40,560 nt of DNA from Planctomycetia bacterium (lineage in GTDB: Bacteria > Planctomycetota > Planctomycetia > Gemmatales > Gemmataceae). Position 1 is the first letter of the stretch. Each line of letters starts with the position of its first letter. The stretch covers positions 1 through 40,560 of the forward strand of contig SYLG01000009.1 of the NCBI GenBank assembly GCA_005808665.1, in the 5' to 3' direction. Below are positions 16,158 through 25,504 of this stretch, piece after piece. The notes under the pieces were generated by a model. That model saw only the letters and a program-made list of their open reading frames with translations, did not search any database and had not been told where the DNA came from. The translations under genes and the position numbers were made by a program.

Positions 16158-16817
16158 ATGAGCCAAAATATTCAAATTCAAACCGTGGTTTCACCTCTTT
16201 TTGAGGAAAACGCCTACATCATCTGGAAAAATGGGCAATCTGAGGCAATTGTCGTCGATCCCGGCCTTGACCCCGATGCCATTTTGGGCCTTCTCAAAAA
16301 ACATAACCTTCGCCTAACACACATCTTCAACACCCACGGTCACGCCGACCACATTGCCGGGAACGAAGCTATGAAAAGCGCCTTTCCCGAGGCGATATTG
16401 CTTATTGGTTTGAAGGACGCCCCCATGCTTTCGGATCCAATCCTAAACCTTTCCAAAAAGTACGGAATTGCCATACGAAGTCCCAAGGCTGATCGACTCC
16501 TTGAAGAGGGTGATAAGGTCCAAGCATTAGGAATGAGCTTTGAGGTTCTCGACTTGCCTGGACACAGTCCCGGACACATTGTTTTTGTTTGGCACCCTGA
16601 CCCAAACAGTAGCCAATCCACCATCCTGGTGGGTGGAGATGTCCTATTCCAGGATTCCATAGGACGAACGGACTTTCCGGGTGGAAGTCACAAACTATTG
16701 ATCGAGGGAATCAAAACCAAACTATTTATTCTCCCCCCAGACACCCGGGTACTCACTGGGCACGGCCCAATTACTACCATCGGGCGCGAGATACGGGAGA
16801 ATCCATTTTTGCAATAG
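16158..16817 (+). CDS. MBL-fold metallo-hydrolase (glyoxalase II-like)
   Basis: The 219-residue product has the metallo-beta-lactamase metal motif THGHADH at residues 59-65 (H60, H62, D64, H65), a further His in LPGHSPGH, a bridging Asp in VGGDVLFQDSIGRTD, and the last His in LTGHGPIT. The GGDVLF-x-x-x-IGRTD-x-P-G-G pattern is typical of small glyoxalase II-like hydrolases (YcbL type). The substrate cannot be read from sequence: lactoylglutathione or another thioester is possible. I chose the ATG at 16158 because earlier in-frame codons cover the divergent promoter region and look non-coding. The gene diverges from the DUF1571 gene. Confidence 0.88.
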   Translation: MSQNIQIQTVVSPLFEENAYIIWKNGQSEAIVVDPGLDPDAILGLLKKHNLRLTHIFNTHGHADHIAGNEAMKSAFPEAILLIGLKDAPMLSDPILNLSKKYGIAIRSPKADRLLEEGDKVQALGMSFEVLDLPGHSPGHIVFVWHPDPNSSQSTILVGGDVLFQDSIGRTDFPGGSHKLLIEGIKTKLFILPPDTRVLTGHGPITTIGREIRENPFLQ

Positions 16818-17196
16818 GCCTACCGGTATCGCTCGATTTCCAGGCACCTCCAAAATGAGGCCTTAACCAGGCCCAGCCAAAGGGCAATCAAGGGCCAACC
16901 CGCAAGTGTCACGGTTAATAGTTCATGGTTCATTTTTCCTTGGTAATCCGGAATGCGACTTTGATCTGGGCAATGGCCAGTTTTGTCTCAATTCCGCTAT
17001 TTACTGATATTCGGCAACGGGTACATCCCCTCAAAAGATGCCCAAACACCAATATCCAGCTGGAAACGGTGAAACCCATTATTCTCCCTTTACCGATTAC
17101 CAGGTGAAGACACCTCCCAGCTTGCATAGGTTGCGTTTAGGGACTTTCTCCATCCATTTCCGTGGTTTCGGTTTTTCTCCACCAGGGGAGTTTGCC
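16818..17196. other. Intergenic region upstream of the DUF1559 gene
   Basis: There is no convincing gene on either strand. Short open frames exist but have no ribosome binding site or recognisable sequence. No clear terminator for the MBL-fold gene was seen. The last bases contain the strong AGGGGAG ribosome binding site of the next gene. Confidence 0.45.
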
Positions 17197-18195
17197 ATGA
17201 ACCCAATTCGGCGGGGCTTTACCTTGATCGAGCTTTTGGTGGTGATCGCCATCATTGCCATCCTTATTGGCCTGTTATTACCTGCGGTACAAAAGGTCCG
17301 GGAAGCGGCCAACCGGATGAGTTGCACCAACAACATGAAACAACTCGGACTTGCCGGCCAAAATTATCATGGAACCATGGGCAACTTCCCGGCCGCCTGG
17401 CAACTCCCCATCCCTGGACCTACCACCGGCAATGTTTGGTCCAATCCGGTATACTGCGCAACTCAGGTCCGTATGGATCCCTCCTATCCAGGTGTACCCC
17501 GTTTTACCAACCTTTTGGTGGAATTGATGCCCTTTATCGAACAGGACAATCTGGTAAAACAGTGGGATTCCAATGTTATTGGAAACAATATCGGGCCAGC
17601 AGGTTCCATTGCCTCCCAAGTGGTCAAAGCATTCCTTTGCCCCAGCAGTAATCTTGCATCCCAACCCCAGGCGACCGTCTCGGGAAATGTATATGGTTTG
17701 AACTCGTATGGCGGGATTGCCGGGACCTATTCCTTTCGGGCCTACAACGGTAGTGCTTATCAGATCTCCAATGATGGCGTTTTTTACATCAACAGCCGTA
17801 TTCGGCTAACCGACATTCACGATGGCACCAGCAATACTTTTCTTTTCGGGGAACGGTACCACCTGGATCCCGAGTTTGATCGGATGTATATCAACTATCC
17901 GATCAAGGGATGGAGTGGTTGGGCCTGGTGTGACCAACCCAACTCCATTGGGGATTACCTGGTAGGTGCCGCCCAACCGATCAACTGGAAGGTCCCCAAG
18001 GAAGCAACCGGAGCCAACAGTTCTTCCAATCCATGGGTTCAAATGCGGCTTTCGACCATGGGATCCGGTCACCTTGGTGGAGCCAATGTGGGATTGGCGG
18101 ATGGTTCCGTTCGTTATTTCAAGGAAAGCACCGACATTGCCTTGTTACGAGCACTTGTAACCCGGACCAAGGGGGAGGTAGCAACCCCGGAATAA
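17197..18195 (+). CDS. DUF1559 protein with type IV pilin-like N-terminus
   Basis: The 332-residue product starts MNPIRRGFTLIELLVVIAI, a prepilin-type leader with cleavage after G7 and the conserved Glu five residues into the mature chain. The hydrophobic helix runs to about residue 33, and LPAVQKVREAANRMSC after it is the planctomycete DUF1559 signature. The C-terminal H-x-G-G-A-N-V-x-x-A-D-G-S-V-R-Y motif (around GSGHLGGANVGLADGSVRY) is also typical. These proteins form large paralogous families in Planctomycetes and are assumed to be exported pseudopilin-like components; the exact role is unknown. The ATG follows AGGGGAG at 6 bases. It converges with the next gene, with 13 bases between the stops. 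Confidence 0.93.
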   Translation: MNPIRRGFTLIELLVVIAIIAILIGLLLPAVQKVREAANRMSCTNNMKQLGLAGQNYHGTMGNFPAAWQLPIPGPTTGNVWSNPVYCATQVRMDPSYPGVPRFTNLLVELMPFIEQDNLVKQWDSNVIGNNIGPAGSIASQVVKAFLCPSSNLASQPQATVSGNVYGLNSYGGIAGTYSFRAYNGSAYQISNDGVFYINSRIRLTDIHDGTSNTFLFGERYHLDPEFDRMYINYPIKGWSGWAWCDQPNSIGDYLVGAAQPINWKVPKEATGANSSSNPWVQMRLSTMGSGHLGGANVGLADGSVRYFKESTDIALLRALVTRTKGEVATPE

Positions 18196-18208
18196 AGTCC
18201 GAATGGGC

Positions 18209-18775
18209 CTATCGTTTACCTTCGTCGCATTGAGTAGCCAGGTCCAATTCATAAGCAAGTCCCTCCCTTGCGGGTGGGGTTTGGGGGCCTGGGGTGAGGC
18301 AATGCAGGTCCCATTTTTCGCTGGCAAAACCAGCCTGACGGATCAGCCATTGCGATTCACCGTAGCGTTCTACCGGAAATAGGGCACAAAGAACGGGTTT
18401 GTATTTGAGAGAGTCGCCTTCTGCGGCACCAAGGGTATGTAACACACAGCCCTTGTTAAAAAAGACACACCAATGATTGTCCACACGGAGGCTTCGAACG
18501 CCCATTTTCTTTCGATGGGAAAGAAATCCTTCTTTTTCCACGAGCGTTCGGGCGGTTGGCCGCAGGAGCGCCAACGCCCTCTCAAGAACACTTTGAATGC
18601 GCTTGGCAACTTCAGGTCCAATGGGTGGTCGGCTGTTTTTGCAGCAAAGACCTTCGCATCCCCGGCCAAAGGTACATTCAAACCGGGCCTCGTTCAGGTT
18701 GACCACATTAGCGTTTACCATATTCAGGGACATGGCACCGGGAAGGGAGGATTGTTCATCGGTTTTTGCTGCCAT
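18209..18775 (-). CDS. DUF3109/YkgJ-like Cys-cluster protein
   Basis: The 188-residue product has a Cys cluster C34, C40, C44, C45 (FECTFGRGCEGLCC), then GFLSHR in the middle, a second set CVFF and GCVLH, and a C-terminal KPVLCALFPVERY. This arrangement matches the DUF3109 branch of the YkgJ-type zinc/iron-chelating proteins, which are presumed to bind metal; no reaction is known. The ATG at 18775 follows GGAG at 10 bases, and alternatives lie at 18805 and 18733. It lies just downstream of fusA on the same strand but is separated from it by a clear terminator, so it probably has some independent transcription. Confidence 0.75.
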   Translation of the reverse strand: MAAKTDEQSSLPGAMSLNMVNANVVNLNEARFECTFGRGCEGLCCKNSRPPIGPEVAKRIQSVLERALALLRPTARTLVEKEGFLSHRKKMGVRSLRVDNHWCVFFNKGCVLHTLGAAEGDSLKYKPVLCALFPVERYGESQWLIRQAGFASEKWDLHCLTPGPQTPPAREGLAYELDLATQCDEGKR

Positions 18776-18810
18776 CGGTGGGAAACTCCGCCAATTTGGG
18801 TCCATGGGTG

Positions 18811-18846
18811 TATAAAAAAAGCGGGACGCAAATCATTGCATCCCGC
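18811..18846 (-). terminator. Rho-independent terminator of fusA
   Basis: On the minus strand, GCGGGATGC (18846-18838) pairs with GCGTCCCGC (18829-18821), with one G-T wobble and a loop of 8 bases. A run of seven T follows. It lies about 30 bases after the fusA stop. Confidence 0.85.
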
Positions 18847-18875
18847 AGGGAAATGGGCCATTCTAAAGGCCGGCT

Positions 18876-20990
18876 TTACTTTTCCTTTTTGGGGATGTGG
18901 GCCAACTCTTCTTTGACCTCGGCATAGTGGCTGAATTCCATGGTGAATGAGGCTTTCCCTTGGGTGGATCCCCGGAGGTCCGTGGTGTACCCAAAAAGTT
19001 CCGCAAGGGGAATTTGGCCAATGATGTTCACCCGGCCCATGTTGGTGGCGGATTCCATGATAATACCACGGCGGCGGCTAATGTCGCCCGTGATAAAGCC
19101 CATAAAGGTATCGGGCCCCACCACCCCAACCTTCATGATAGGTTCAAGCAGCACGATACCGGCGTTGACTTGGGCGTCCCGGAAATTTTCCCACCCGGCA
19201 AGGCTGAAAGCATCCTGGGAGGAGTCGACCGCATGGATCTTGCCATCGATGAGACAAGCCTCGATATCGACACAGGGGAATCCGTATTTGGCACCCTTGA
19301 CGGCGGCCCGGCGAATCCCATCTTCTGTCGGTTTGATATACTCCTTGGGAACCGAACCCCCAAAAATCCGGTCATGGAAATAGATGTTGTTGATATCGGG
19401 CTTTTCGCCCTCTTCTTCTACCTTTTTGTGCCACTCGGTTATGGCTTCCGGGCTAAGGCGTTTGTATTCAACAACCACCACCGCGAATTTGCCCCGACCA
19501 CCCGTTTGTTTGACATACTTGGTTTCCTGGGTAATGTCTTTGGCAATGGTTTGGCGGTAGGCGACCATAGGCTTTCCGGTGGTCACTTTTACGCCTGGAA
19601 ACCTTTGAATCTTGTCTACCGAAACTTCGAGGTGGAGTTCACCCATGCCCGAAATAATAAGCTCGTTGGTTTCAGGATCGGTGTGGGCTTTAAGCGTGGG
19701 ATCGTCCCGGACCAATCGGCCAAGGGCATCGGCAAGTTTGCTTTCGTCGGTACTTTTGTCCGGAATGAGCGAACAACTGATGACTGGTTTGGGGAAATTG
19801 ATCGATTCGAGGGCGACGGGTTTGTCTTCGTCGCAAATGGTGTTTCCCGTGTAGGTCTGTTTTAGGCCAATAACCGCCACGATCATTCCGGGACCGGCTA
19901 CTTCCAATTCCACACGCTTGTTGCCCATCATCCGATAGATGCGCCCAATGCGCTCGGACCTTGTGTTGGAAGTGTTCGTGACGGTGTCACCGGGCTTGAG
20001 TTCGCCCGAATAGACCCGGACATAGACCAAATCGCCTGCGGTGGCATCCGCAACCGTTTTGAAGGCCAAGCCCGAAAAAGGCACCTTGGGGTCGGGGGGC
20101 CGCATTTCCTTGGCTTTGGTTCGAGGCACGATTCCTTCCACCGGAGGTCGATCCAGGGGGGAAGGGAGGAAATCACAAACAGCGTCGAGTAGGTGCTGGA
20201 CCCCATGAAAGGTTTTGGACGAACCGCAAAGGACGGGAGTGAAAAGGGTCTCAATGGTCCCTTTGCGAATGGCGTTCTTGAGGATCTCTTCGGGAACTTC
20301 TTTGCCATCAAGCAACAATTCCGCCACTTCATCCGAAGCCAGGGATGCCTGGTCCAGCAACAGGTGGCGATATTCTTCGGCTTGGGCTTTGTGTGATTCC
20401 GGAATTTCAACAAGCGAGAAATCCACATTCTTCTTATCGTTGGGATTGCGTTCGATGAACTTCATTTTTACGAGGTCAATGACGCCCTTAAAATCGGTGT
20501 AGGCACCAATGGGGAGGGTAAGGATGCAGGGTTTTGCCAGGAGTTTTTCTACCATCTGGGTTACGCAAGCAAAGAAGTCGGCGCCTGTCCGATCCATTTT
20601 GTTGACATAGGCCAACCGCGGCACCTTGTACTTGTTGGATTGGAACCAAACGGTCTCGGATTGGACCTCAACCCCACCCACAGCACAGAAAACACCAATG
20701 GCCCCATCAAGGACCCGGAGGGATCGTTCAACCTCGGCCGTAAAATCCACATGCCCGGGGGTATCAATGATATTAATCATGTTGTCGCCCCAGTCGATGG
20801 AGACGGCGGCAGAGTTGATCGTGATCCCCTTCTGGCGCTCCAAAGGGTCAAAGTCGGTGGTGGTGTCGCCGGTATCGACATCACCCACCCTGTGCTTTGT
20901 TCCCGAGAAGTAAAGGATTCGCTCGGTTGTGGTGGTTTTGCCGGCGTCGACATGGGCAATGATCCCGATGTTGCGCACATTTTCGAGCAT
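18876..20990 (-). CDS. fusA: translation elongation factor G
   Basis: EF-G is the GTPase that drives translocation on the ribosome. The 704-residue product has AHVDAGKTTTTE (G1, residues 12-23), GITI at 55-58 (switch), DTPGHVDF at 76-83 and NKMD at 130-133. The C-terminal part has GGRGKFAVVVVEY (start of domain IV), FGGSVPKEYIKP, LLEPIMKV and FGYTTDLRGSTQGKASF (domain V). Compared with the usual EF-G, domain IV carries about 14 extra charged residues after EYKRL, around ITEWHKKVEEEGEKP. It stands alone, not next to rpsL/rpsG or tuf, so it may be either the only EF-G or a paralogue. The ATG at 20990 has no strong ribosome binding site. Confidence 0.95.
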   Translation of the reverse strand: MLENVRNIGIIAHVDAGKTTTTERILYFSGTKHRVGDVDTGDTTTDFDPLERQKGITINSAAVSIDWGDNMINIIDTPGHVDFTAEVERSLRVLDGAIGVFCAVGGVEVQSETVWFQSNKYKVPRLAYVNKMDRTGADFFACVTQMVEKLLAKPCILTLPIGAYTDFKGVIDLVKMKFIERNPNDKKNVDFSLVEIPESHKAQAEEYRHLLLDQASLASDEVAELLLDGKEVPEEILKNAIRKGTIETLFTPVLCGSSKTFHGVQHLLDAVCDFLPSPLDRPPVEGIVPRTKAKEMRPPDPKVPFSGLAFKTVADATAGDLVYVRVYSGELKPGDTVTNTSNTRSERIGRIYRMMGNKRVELEVAGPGMIVAVIGLKQTYTGNTICDEDKPVALESINFPKPVISCSLIPDKSTDESKLADALGRLVRDDPTLKAHTDPETNELIISGMGELHLEVSVDKIQRFPGVKVTTGKPMVAYRQTIAKDITQETKYVKQTGGRGKFAVVVVEYKRLSPEAITEWHKKVEEEGEKPDINNIYFHDRIFGGSVPKEYIKPTEDGIRRAAVKGAKYGFPCVDIEACLIDGKIHAVDSSQDAFSLAGWENFRDAQVNAGIVLLEPIMKVGVVGPDTFMGFITGDISRRRGIIMESATNMGRVNIIGQIPLAELFGYTTDLRGSTQGKASFTMEFSHYAEVKEELAHIPKKEK

Positions 20991-21152
20991 GGGTTATTGG
21001 CCGGGGCAGGTTTGGCTCCCGGCACTCCTCTGTAAGGTGGATTCCCAAATGCCGCATCCGCCGCGGAGTTGAGTAATCCAGGCACTAAAGCAAAAAAAAC
21101 GATCCAATCGGAGCTTGCTTGGCAGGTTCCGTTTGGAAGGCTTGAATGAGGT

Positions 21153-21161
21153 ATTATGACA
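21153..21161 (-). promoter_or_regulatory. Possible extended -10 promoter element for fusA
   Basis: The minus strand reads TGTCATAAT, an extended -10 form, about 160 bases upstream of the fusA start. No good -35 box is visible. Found by eye only. Confidence 0.25.
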
Positions 21162-21249
21162 GATGCGTTCGTTTTTATCGAGGGGAAAAGCTAAAAAGGA
21201 GATGAAGAATCCGAGAAGGGGTGCGGCCTAATCTCCCTATTTTGCCCAA

Positions 21250-22554
21250 TCATCCATACAGGGCTTTCCAAACGAGCCAAATCAGGCCGGTCATCACCCC
21301 GGTTGCCAAAAGTGCTCCAGCCAAGTATCCAAGTTTGGCCCAAAAACGAATGGGTCGAGGATCCTCTGGCCGTTTTTTGAGTTTTTTGGAACCAGACTTT
21401 CCCTGACTTACAGGGGGTTTTCCAGCATCTTCCCCTGGGGTTTGGTTAACCAGTCGATGGGTAAGGTCCCGAAACTCTGGTATGTCCTTGAGGGAATGAA
21501 AGGGGCCTTCCATAGAGCGGGAGGCCCGGATATTTCGGTCGGTAATGTTCGTTGCATCCCCCAAAAGACCCTCCTTGATCGACCTTCTGACCGCACCCAA
21601 GGTCCCCATTACAGAGTGAATCTCCTCATTTTCATCTTTCCAGGAAAGGTACCAGTGCTCCTTTTGAGGCTGGTTGGTGGTGGGCAGATGGGTTTTTCGG
21701 GTGCTTCGGCCGGTTAGGTCTTCGATAAACTCGCGGCAATCTTTGGGCCGAAGCATGGGGTCTGCACTCATCGCCCGCCGAACGGCCCAGGCGACCCGTT
21801 CACTTACCAGCGGGTTGATCTCCCGGATAGGGGTATATTCATCGTGGATTTTTCGCATCCAGGCATCCAGGGGATTGGCCTGTTTGAAGGGGGTTACTTT
21901 GGTCAAAAGGGAGTAAAGGGTAGCTGCCAGGCTGTAAATATCGCATTTAATGGTTGCGTTTTTGGCGTTTTTGAACTGTTCCGGGGCCATGAAATGCGGG
22001 GTACCCAAGCCACGGCCGGTTCGAGTCAGGTCGAGATCTGCTTCCTGTTCCTTAACCAATCCCAAATCCGTGACCTTTGCCACCCTTTCCCCGGTGGTTT
22101 TGTCATGAGTCACCAGGATATTGTCTGGTTTTACATCGCGGTGGATAAGGTTGTGGCGGTGGGCCCGATGGAGCCCTTGGGCTACCTGCGCAATGAGCCG
22201 AATCCCCTCCACCTCATTCAACGGGGCCTCCCGGTCGATCAGCTTGGCAAGGGATTCGCCTTCCACAAACTCCATTACCAAATAGGGGATCCCATTGTTT
22301 TCGCCATAATCCAGGGCCCGAACGACATTCGGGTGTTCGATAGTGGAAGCGGCTCGAAATTCCTGTTCAAAGCGTTTGAGCATGACAGGGTTGTCGACCA
22401 TTTCCCCGTACATCAATTTGATTGCGACAATCTCCCCATTCTGATCATTTCGGGCCTTTACAACAGTGCCCATTCCACCTTCCGCAATCCTCCCCAAAAT
22501 TGCGTAATTGCCTAATCGGTCCGGTAAAGCGAAAGGATGGTATTTTGCAGCCAT
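21250..22554 (-). CDS. membrane-anchored serine/threonine protein kinase
   Basis: The 434-residue product has a kinase domain at residues 15-285: Gly-rich loop GRIAEGGMG, Lys K46 (VAIK), HRDVKPDN at 138-145, metal-binding D163 in DLG (the commoner form is DFG), and GTPHFMAPEQ. Next comes an accessory segment at about 307-375 (HWYLSWKDENEEIHSVMGT, then FHSLKDIPEFRDL), a short module I cannot name. A Lys/Pro-rich linker follows, then one membrane helix near residues 407-430 (GYLAGALLATGVMTGLIWLVW), so the kinase faces the cytoplasm with a C-terminal anchor. Planctomycetes carry many such kinases. Targets are unknown. It lies between the lactonase gene and fusA, all on the minus strand, with gaps of about 180 and 260 bases. 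Confidence 0.93.
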   Translation of the reverse strand: MAAKYHPFALPDRLGNYAILGRIAEGGMGTVVKARNDQNGEIVAIKLMYGEMVDNPVMLKRFEQEFRAASTIEHPNVVRALDYGENNGIPYLVMEFVEGESLAKLIDREAPLNEVEGIRLIAQVAQGLHRAHRHNLIHRDVKPDNILVTHDKTTGERVAKVTDLGLVKEQEADLDLTRTGRGLGTPHFMAPEQFKNAKNATIKCDIYSLAATLYSLLTKVTPFKQANPLDAWMRKIHDEYTPIREINPLVSERVAWAVRRAMSADPMLRPKDCREFIEDLTGRSTRKTHLPTTNQPQKEHWYLSWKDENEEIHSVMGTLGAVRRSIKEGLLGDATNITDRNIRASRSMEGPFHSLKDIPEFRDLTHRLVNQTPGEDAGKPPVSQGKSGSKKLKKRPEDPRPIRFWAKLGYLAGALLATGVMTGLIWLVWKALYG

Positions 22555-22734
22555 GAACCCGTCCCAAAGGGAAAAAGGGCGACTCTCATCAATTCTATGC
22601 CCTACCGGTCCACCGATCGAAAGGATTCAAAGGTCGTGTCCCAAAAGGACAACAAGGGTTGTAAACCCTTGGCGAAACCAAACCATCTGGCGGGTTAAAA
22701 ACCTGGATTGGTTGAGCGGAAACACACAATATGC

Positions 22735-24003
22735 CTACTCCAACGCTGTGGATTTAGCCAAGTCAAGGAAAACAATATGGGACGGGTTGCCGACCGGGGT
22801 GTAATGCCCAGTAAACTTGAGGCTGCCGGTATTGGGATCCACCGAGAAGGTTGTGAGGTTGTCTCCCCTTTGATTGCAGCAATAAAGGAACCGGCCGCGG
22901 GGATCGAAGTTGAAGCTTCGTGGATAATTTCCGCGGGTCCATTCTTCCCCAATAAACGAAAGTTGCCCCTTTTGGTCCACGGAAAAAATTCCAATGCTAT
23001 CGTGCAGCCTATTGCCCGCATAAACAAACCTGCCATCCGGAGAAACCAATATCTCGGAGCAAAAATTACTGCCCGCAAAACCCGGTGGCAGGCTGGAAAT
23101 GGACTGTCGGGATTGCAACCTCCCGGAATCGTAGTCAAAAAGCACAATGTTGGAGCCTTCTTCCTGAAGGGAGTAAAACCATCGCCCATTGGGGTGAAAA
23201 TGAAAATGTCGGGGACCGTCTCCCGGAGGCAGCGATGCGGTGGGTGTTTCACTTGGGGTCAGTTTTCCATTTTGATCGTCAAATTTCCAGACAAAAATGG
23301 TATCAAGCCCCAAGTCCACATGAATGACAAAGCGTCCAGAGGGATCGGCCTGGATCATATGGGCATGGGTTCGATCATGACCGCTAAACGCAAAACTGCC
23401 AGGTGGGGCATTGGTCGCTTTTGTCGGCCCAATTTTACCCCCATCGTTCTTGATATCAGTAGCCGGACCCAAACGACCATCGGCAAGGATCGGCAAAACC
23501 GAAACGGAACCTCCGAAATAGTTGGCTACCAAAACAAACCGCCCGGAAGGATGGAGGCTTACATAGGTTGGCCCAGCCCCGCCGGAACGGACAGTGTTGA
23601 GTAGTCCCAATTTTCCATCGGCCCGATTGATGCCAAAGGCACTAACCGTACCTTCCCTGGTTTCTCCAACCCGATCGGTTTCATTGGCAGAATACAAACG
23701 GGTTCCTGCAACATTCAGGGCAAGGCAGCTAGGGCTCGTTCCCATTTCGTGGATGCCGGCAGGATCCAGAACGCCTGTGCTGCGATCGACCCGAAAAAGA
23801 TGGATGCCTCGGCCATTGCCTGGAGGCAGGTCCACTTGGGTGGGCAAAACATCCCGAAGGGGGGAACTAAAGGTTCCGACATAGGCGATGAGCGGACCCA
23901 CACCTTTCTCCCCGGGAACCAACCCGGTAAAAAGGGGTCCAGCTCCTGTGGCAGCCACCGAGGATTTCAGAAAAGACCGGCGCGAATCAAAAAGGGCTTG
24001 CAT
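22735..24003 (-). CDS. lactonase-family seven-bladed beta-propeller with Tat signal
   Basis: The 422-residue product starts with a twin-arginine leader (SRRSFLKSS at 7-15, then AATGAGPLFTGL). The mature part has the repeated propeller pattern of the 6-phosphogluconolactonase (YbhE/Pgl) family: AYVGTFSS, GTSPSCLALN, GGAGPTYVSLHPSGRFVLVANY, GDGPRHFHFHPNGRWFY, SPDGRFVYAGNR and NPSHIVFL. Cytoplasmic members hydrolyse 6-phosphogluconolactone, but an exported member is unlikely to act in the pentose phosphate pathway, so it is better called a lactonase-like protein of unknown substrate. The ATG follows GGAAGG at 6 bases. It is transcribed away from oleA. Confidence 0.9.
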   Translation of the reverse strand: MQALFDSRRSFLKSSVAATGAGPLFTGLVPGEKGVGPLIAYVGTFSSPLRDVLPTQVDLPPGNGRGIHLFRVDRSTGVLDPAGIHEMGTSPSCLALNVAGTRLYSANETDRVGETREGTVSAFGINRADGKLGLLNTVRSGGAGPTYVSLHPSGRFVLVANYFGGSVSVLPILADGRLGPATDIKNDGGKIGPTKATNAPPGSFAFSGHDRTHAHMIQADPSGRFVIHVDLGLDTIFVWKFDDQNGKLTPSETPTASLPPGDGPRHFHFHPNGRWFYSLQEEGSNIVLFDYDSGRLQSRQSISSLPPGFAGSNFCSEILVSPDGRFVYAGNRLHDSIGIFSVDQKGQLSFIGEEWTRGNYPRSFNFDPRGRFLYCCNQRGDNLTTFSVDPNTGSLKFTGHYTPVGNPSHIVFLDLAKSTALE

Positions 24004-24408
24004 GGGAACCCTTCCAAAGAAAAGGCAAAGGCAAGTAGCCTGATACGGACCAAAAACCGGAATTCAAAAGGAGCTCCCCAAGAATTCAGACATTGGTATT
24101 TTGGAATATCCTAGCGGTTTTGGGTAAGGACGAGGCCAACCCTTGGGTGGTATTTTCACACCCCCTGTTTTTGCTTCAACCACCCGTTTTGTGCGCCCAT
24201 TGGACCAAATGCCACCTGTTCGTTTTCCGCAAAAATCCATCCCCCCGCTTTTGGCAGGCCAGGTTGGCCATTGTTCAAGCTCGGCCTGGATAGGCCGATT
24301 CCTGAAGAGTTGAAGGCGAAATGCCTCGTTGCCACCCTACCAGACAGTGACCCCATACCTTAGTATGTCTGTTGGCACTCAAATTCATTTTTTGGAAATC
24401 GGGGCGGA
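24004..24408. other. Divergent intergenic region between lactonase gene and oleA
   Basis: About 400 bases between two divergent genes, presumably with promoters for both. I see no gene or clear hairpin. The last bases hold GGGGCGGA, the likely ribosome binding site of oleA. Confidence 0.45.
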
Positions 24409-25497
24409 ATGCGCTACTCGAAGGTCTATCTCGAGTCGTTTGGCTACTACTTGCCCCAGCAAGTCGTATCCACCGCAGAGCTTGAGGAACGATTATTGCC
24501 CCTGTACAAGGAACTCCGCATTCCCCCTGGGCAACTTGAGGCGATGACGGGAATTACCGAGAGGCGCTATTGGGAACCCGGCTATTCGGTCACCCAGGGT
24601 GCGTTGGAAGCGGCCAAGAAGGCAATCGCCAAAACCAATGTGAAACCAGAGGACATTGAGGTCGTGATCTATGCGGCCGTCTGTCGTGAAAATTTCGAAC
24701 CCGCCTCGGCGTGCCATGTTGCCGCAGGTCTTGGAGTAAGCCCCAACGCTTCGGTGTTTGACATTTCAAACGCCTGCCTGGGAGTCCTCAATGGCATCAT
24801 CGACATTGCCAATCGTGTCGAATTGGGACAAATCCGGGCGGGGTTGGTGGTTTCTTGCGAAACCTCGCGGGAGATCATTGATACCATGATCCAAAAAATG
24901 ATGACCGAGCGGAACATGGATACTTTCAAGTCATCCCTCGCCACCCTCACCGGAGGGTCAGGTGCGGTTGCCGTGCTGGTTTCCGATGGAAGTTTCAACA
25001 AAGAGTATCGGCGCAAGCTGGTGGGGGGAACGACCCAAGCCGCCCCCCAACATCATGGGCTTTGCAAATGGGGACTTGCTCCTGCCGCTTTTGATTTTGC
25101 CGCCACCGCCCCGGCTATGGCAATGGGTCATATGCTAAACCTTGCAAGGCAAGTCATGTCCACGGATTCTGTAGCGGTCCTCAAACACGGGGTGGACCTT
25201 GGCCTTAGAAACTGGCGCAATTTCCTCCACAAGTTTGGCTGGGCCAGCGACTTGATTGATAAAGTCATTTGCCACCAGGTTGGCACTCCGCATCGTGACA
25301 CGGTTCTCAAAGCCCTTGGAATTGACCGGGCCAAGGATTTTTCCACTTATCACTACCTTGGAAACATTGGCACTGTTTCCCTCCCCTTGACGGCGGCCCT
25401 CGCCGAAGAACGGGGATTCCTGAAGCCCGGTGATCGAGTCGGCTTTCTGGGCATTGGCAGCGGGCTCAATTGTCTAATGCTTGGCATCGACTGGTAA
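24409..25497 (+). CDS. oleA: OleA, acyl-CoA head-to-head condensing thiolase
   Basis: The 362-residue thiolase-fold protein is related to FabH. Active-site residues are C123 (ISNACLGVLNG), H289 (VICHQVG) and N319 (YLGNIGTVS). E97 (NFEPASAC) lies 26 residues before the Cys, as in the catalytic Glu of known OleA, and is not found in ordinary FabH. OleA condenses two fatty acyl-CoA molecules to a 2-alkyl-3-ketoacid. The ATG follows GGGGCGGA. OleB, OleC and OleD follow with little or no space, which makes the OleA assignment much safer than ketoacyl-ACP synthase III from sequence alone. The TTHXG-like and TQAAPQHHGL segment near 208-218 is typical of this branch. Confidence 0.93.
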   Translation: MRYSKVYLESFGYYLPQQVVSTAELEERLLPLYKELRIPPGQLEAMTGITERRYWEPGYSVTQGALEAAKKAIAKTNVKPEDIEVVIYAAVCRENFEPASACHVAAGLGVSPNASVFDISNACLGVLNGIIDIANRVELGQIRAGLVVSCETSREIIDTMIQKMMTERNMDTFKSSLATLTGGSGAVAVLVSDGSFNKEYRRKLVGGTTQAAPQHHGLCKWGLAPAAFDFAATAPAMAMGHMLNLARQVMSTDSVAVLKHGVDLGLRNWRNFLHKFGWASDLIDKVICHQVGTPHRDTVLKALGIDRAKDFSTYHYLGNIGTVSLPLTAALAEERGFLKPGDRVGFLGIGSGLNCLMLGIDW

Positions 25498-25504
25498 CCG
25501 ACCT

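Noticed and set aside
22708-23604. Plus-strand open frame opposite the lactonase gene
   Set aside because: Sequence pattern of an antisense shadow; the minus strand has a Tat leader and propeller repeats.
22735-24003. 6-phosphogluconolactonase of the pentose phosphate pathway
   Set aside because: The Tat leader indicates export, which does not suit a cytoplasmic sugar-phosphate step; only family-level naming is kept.
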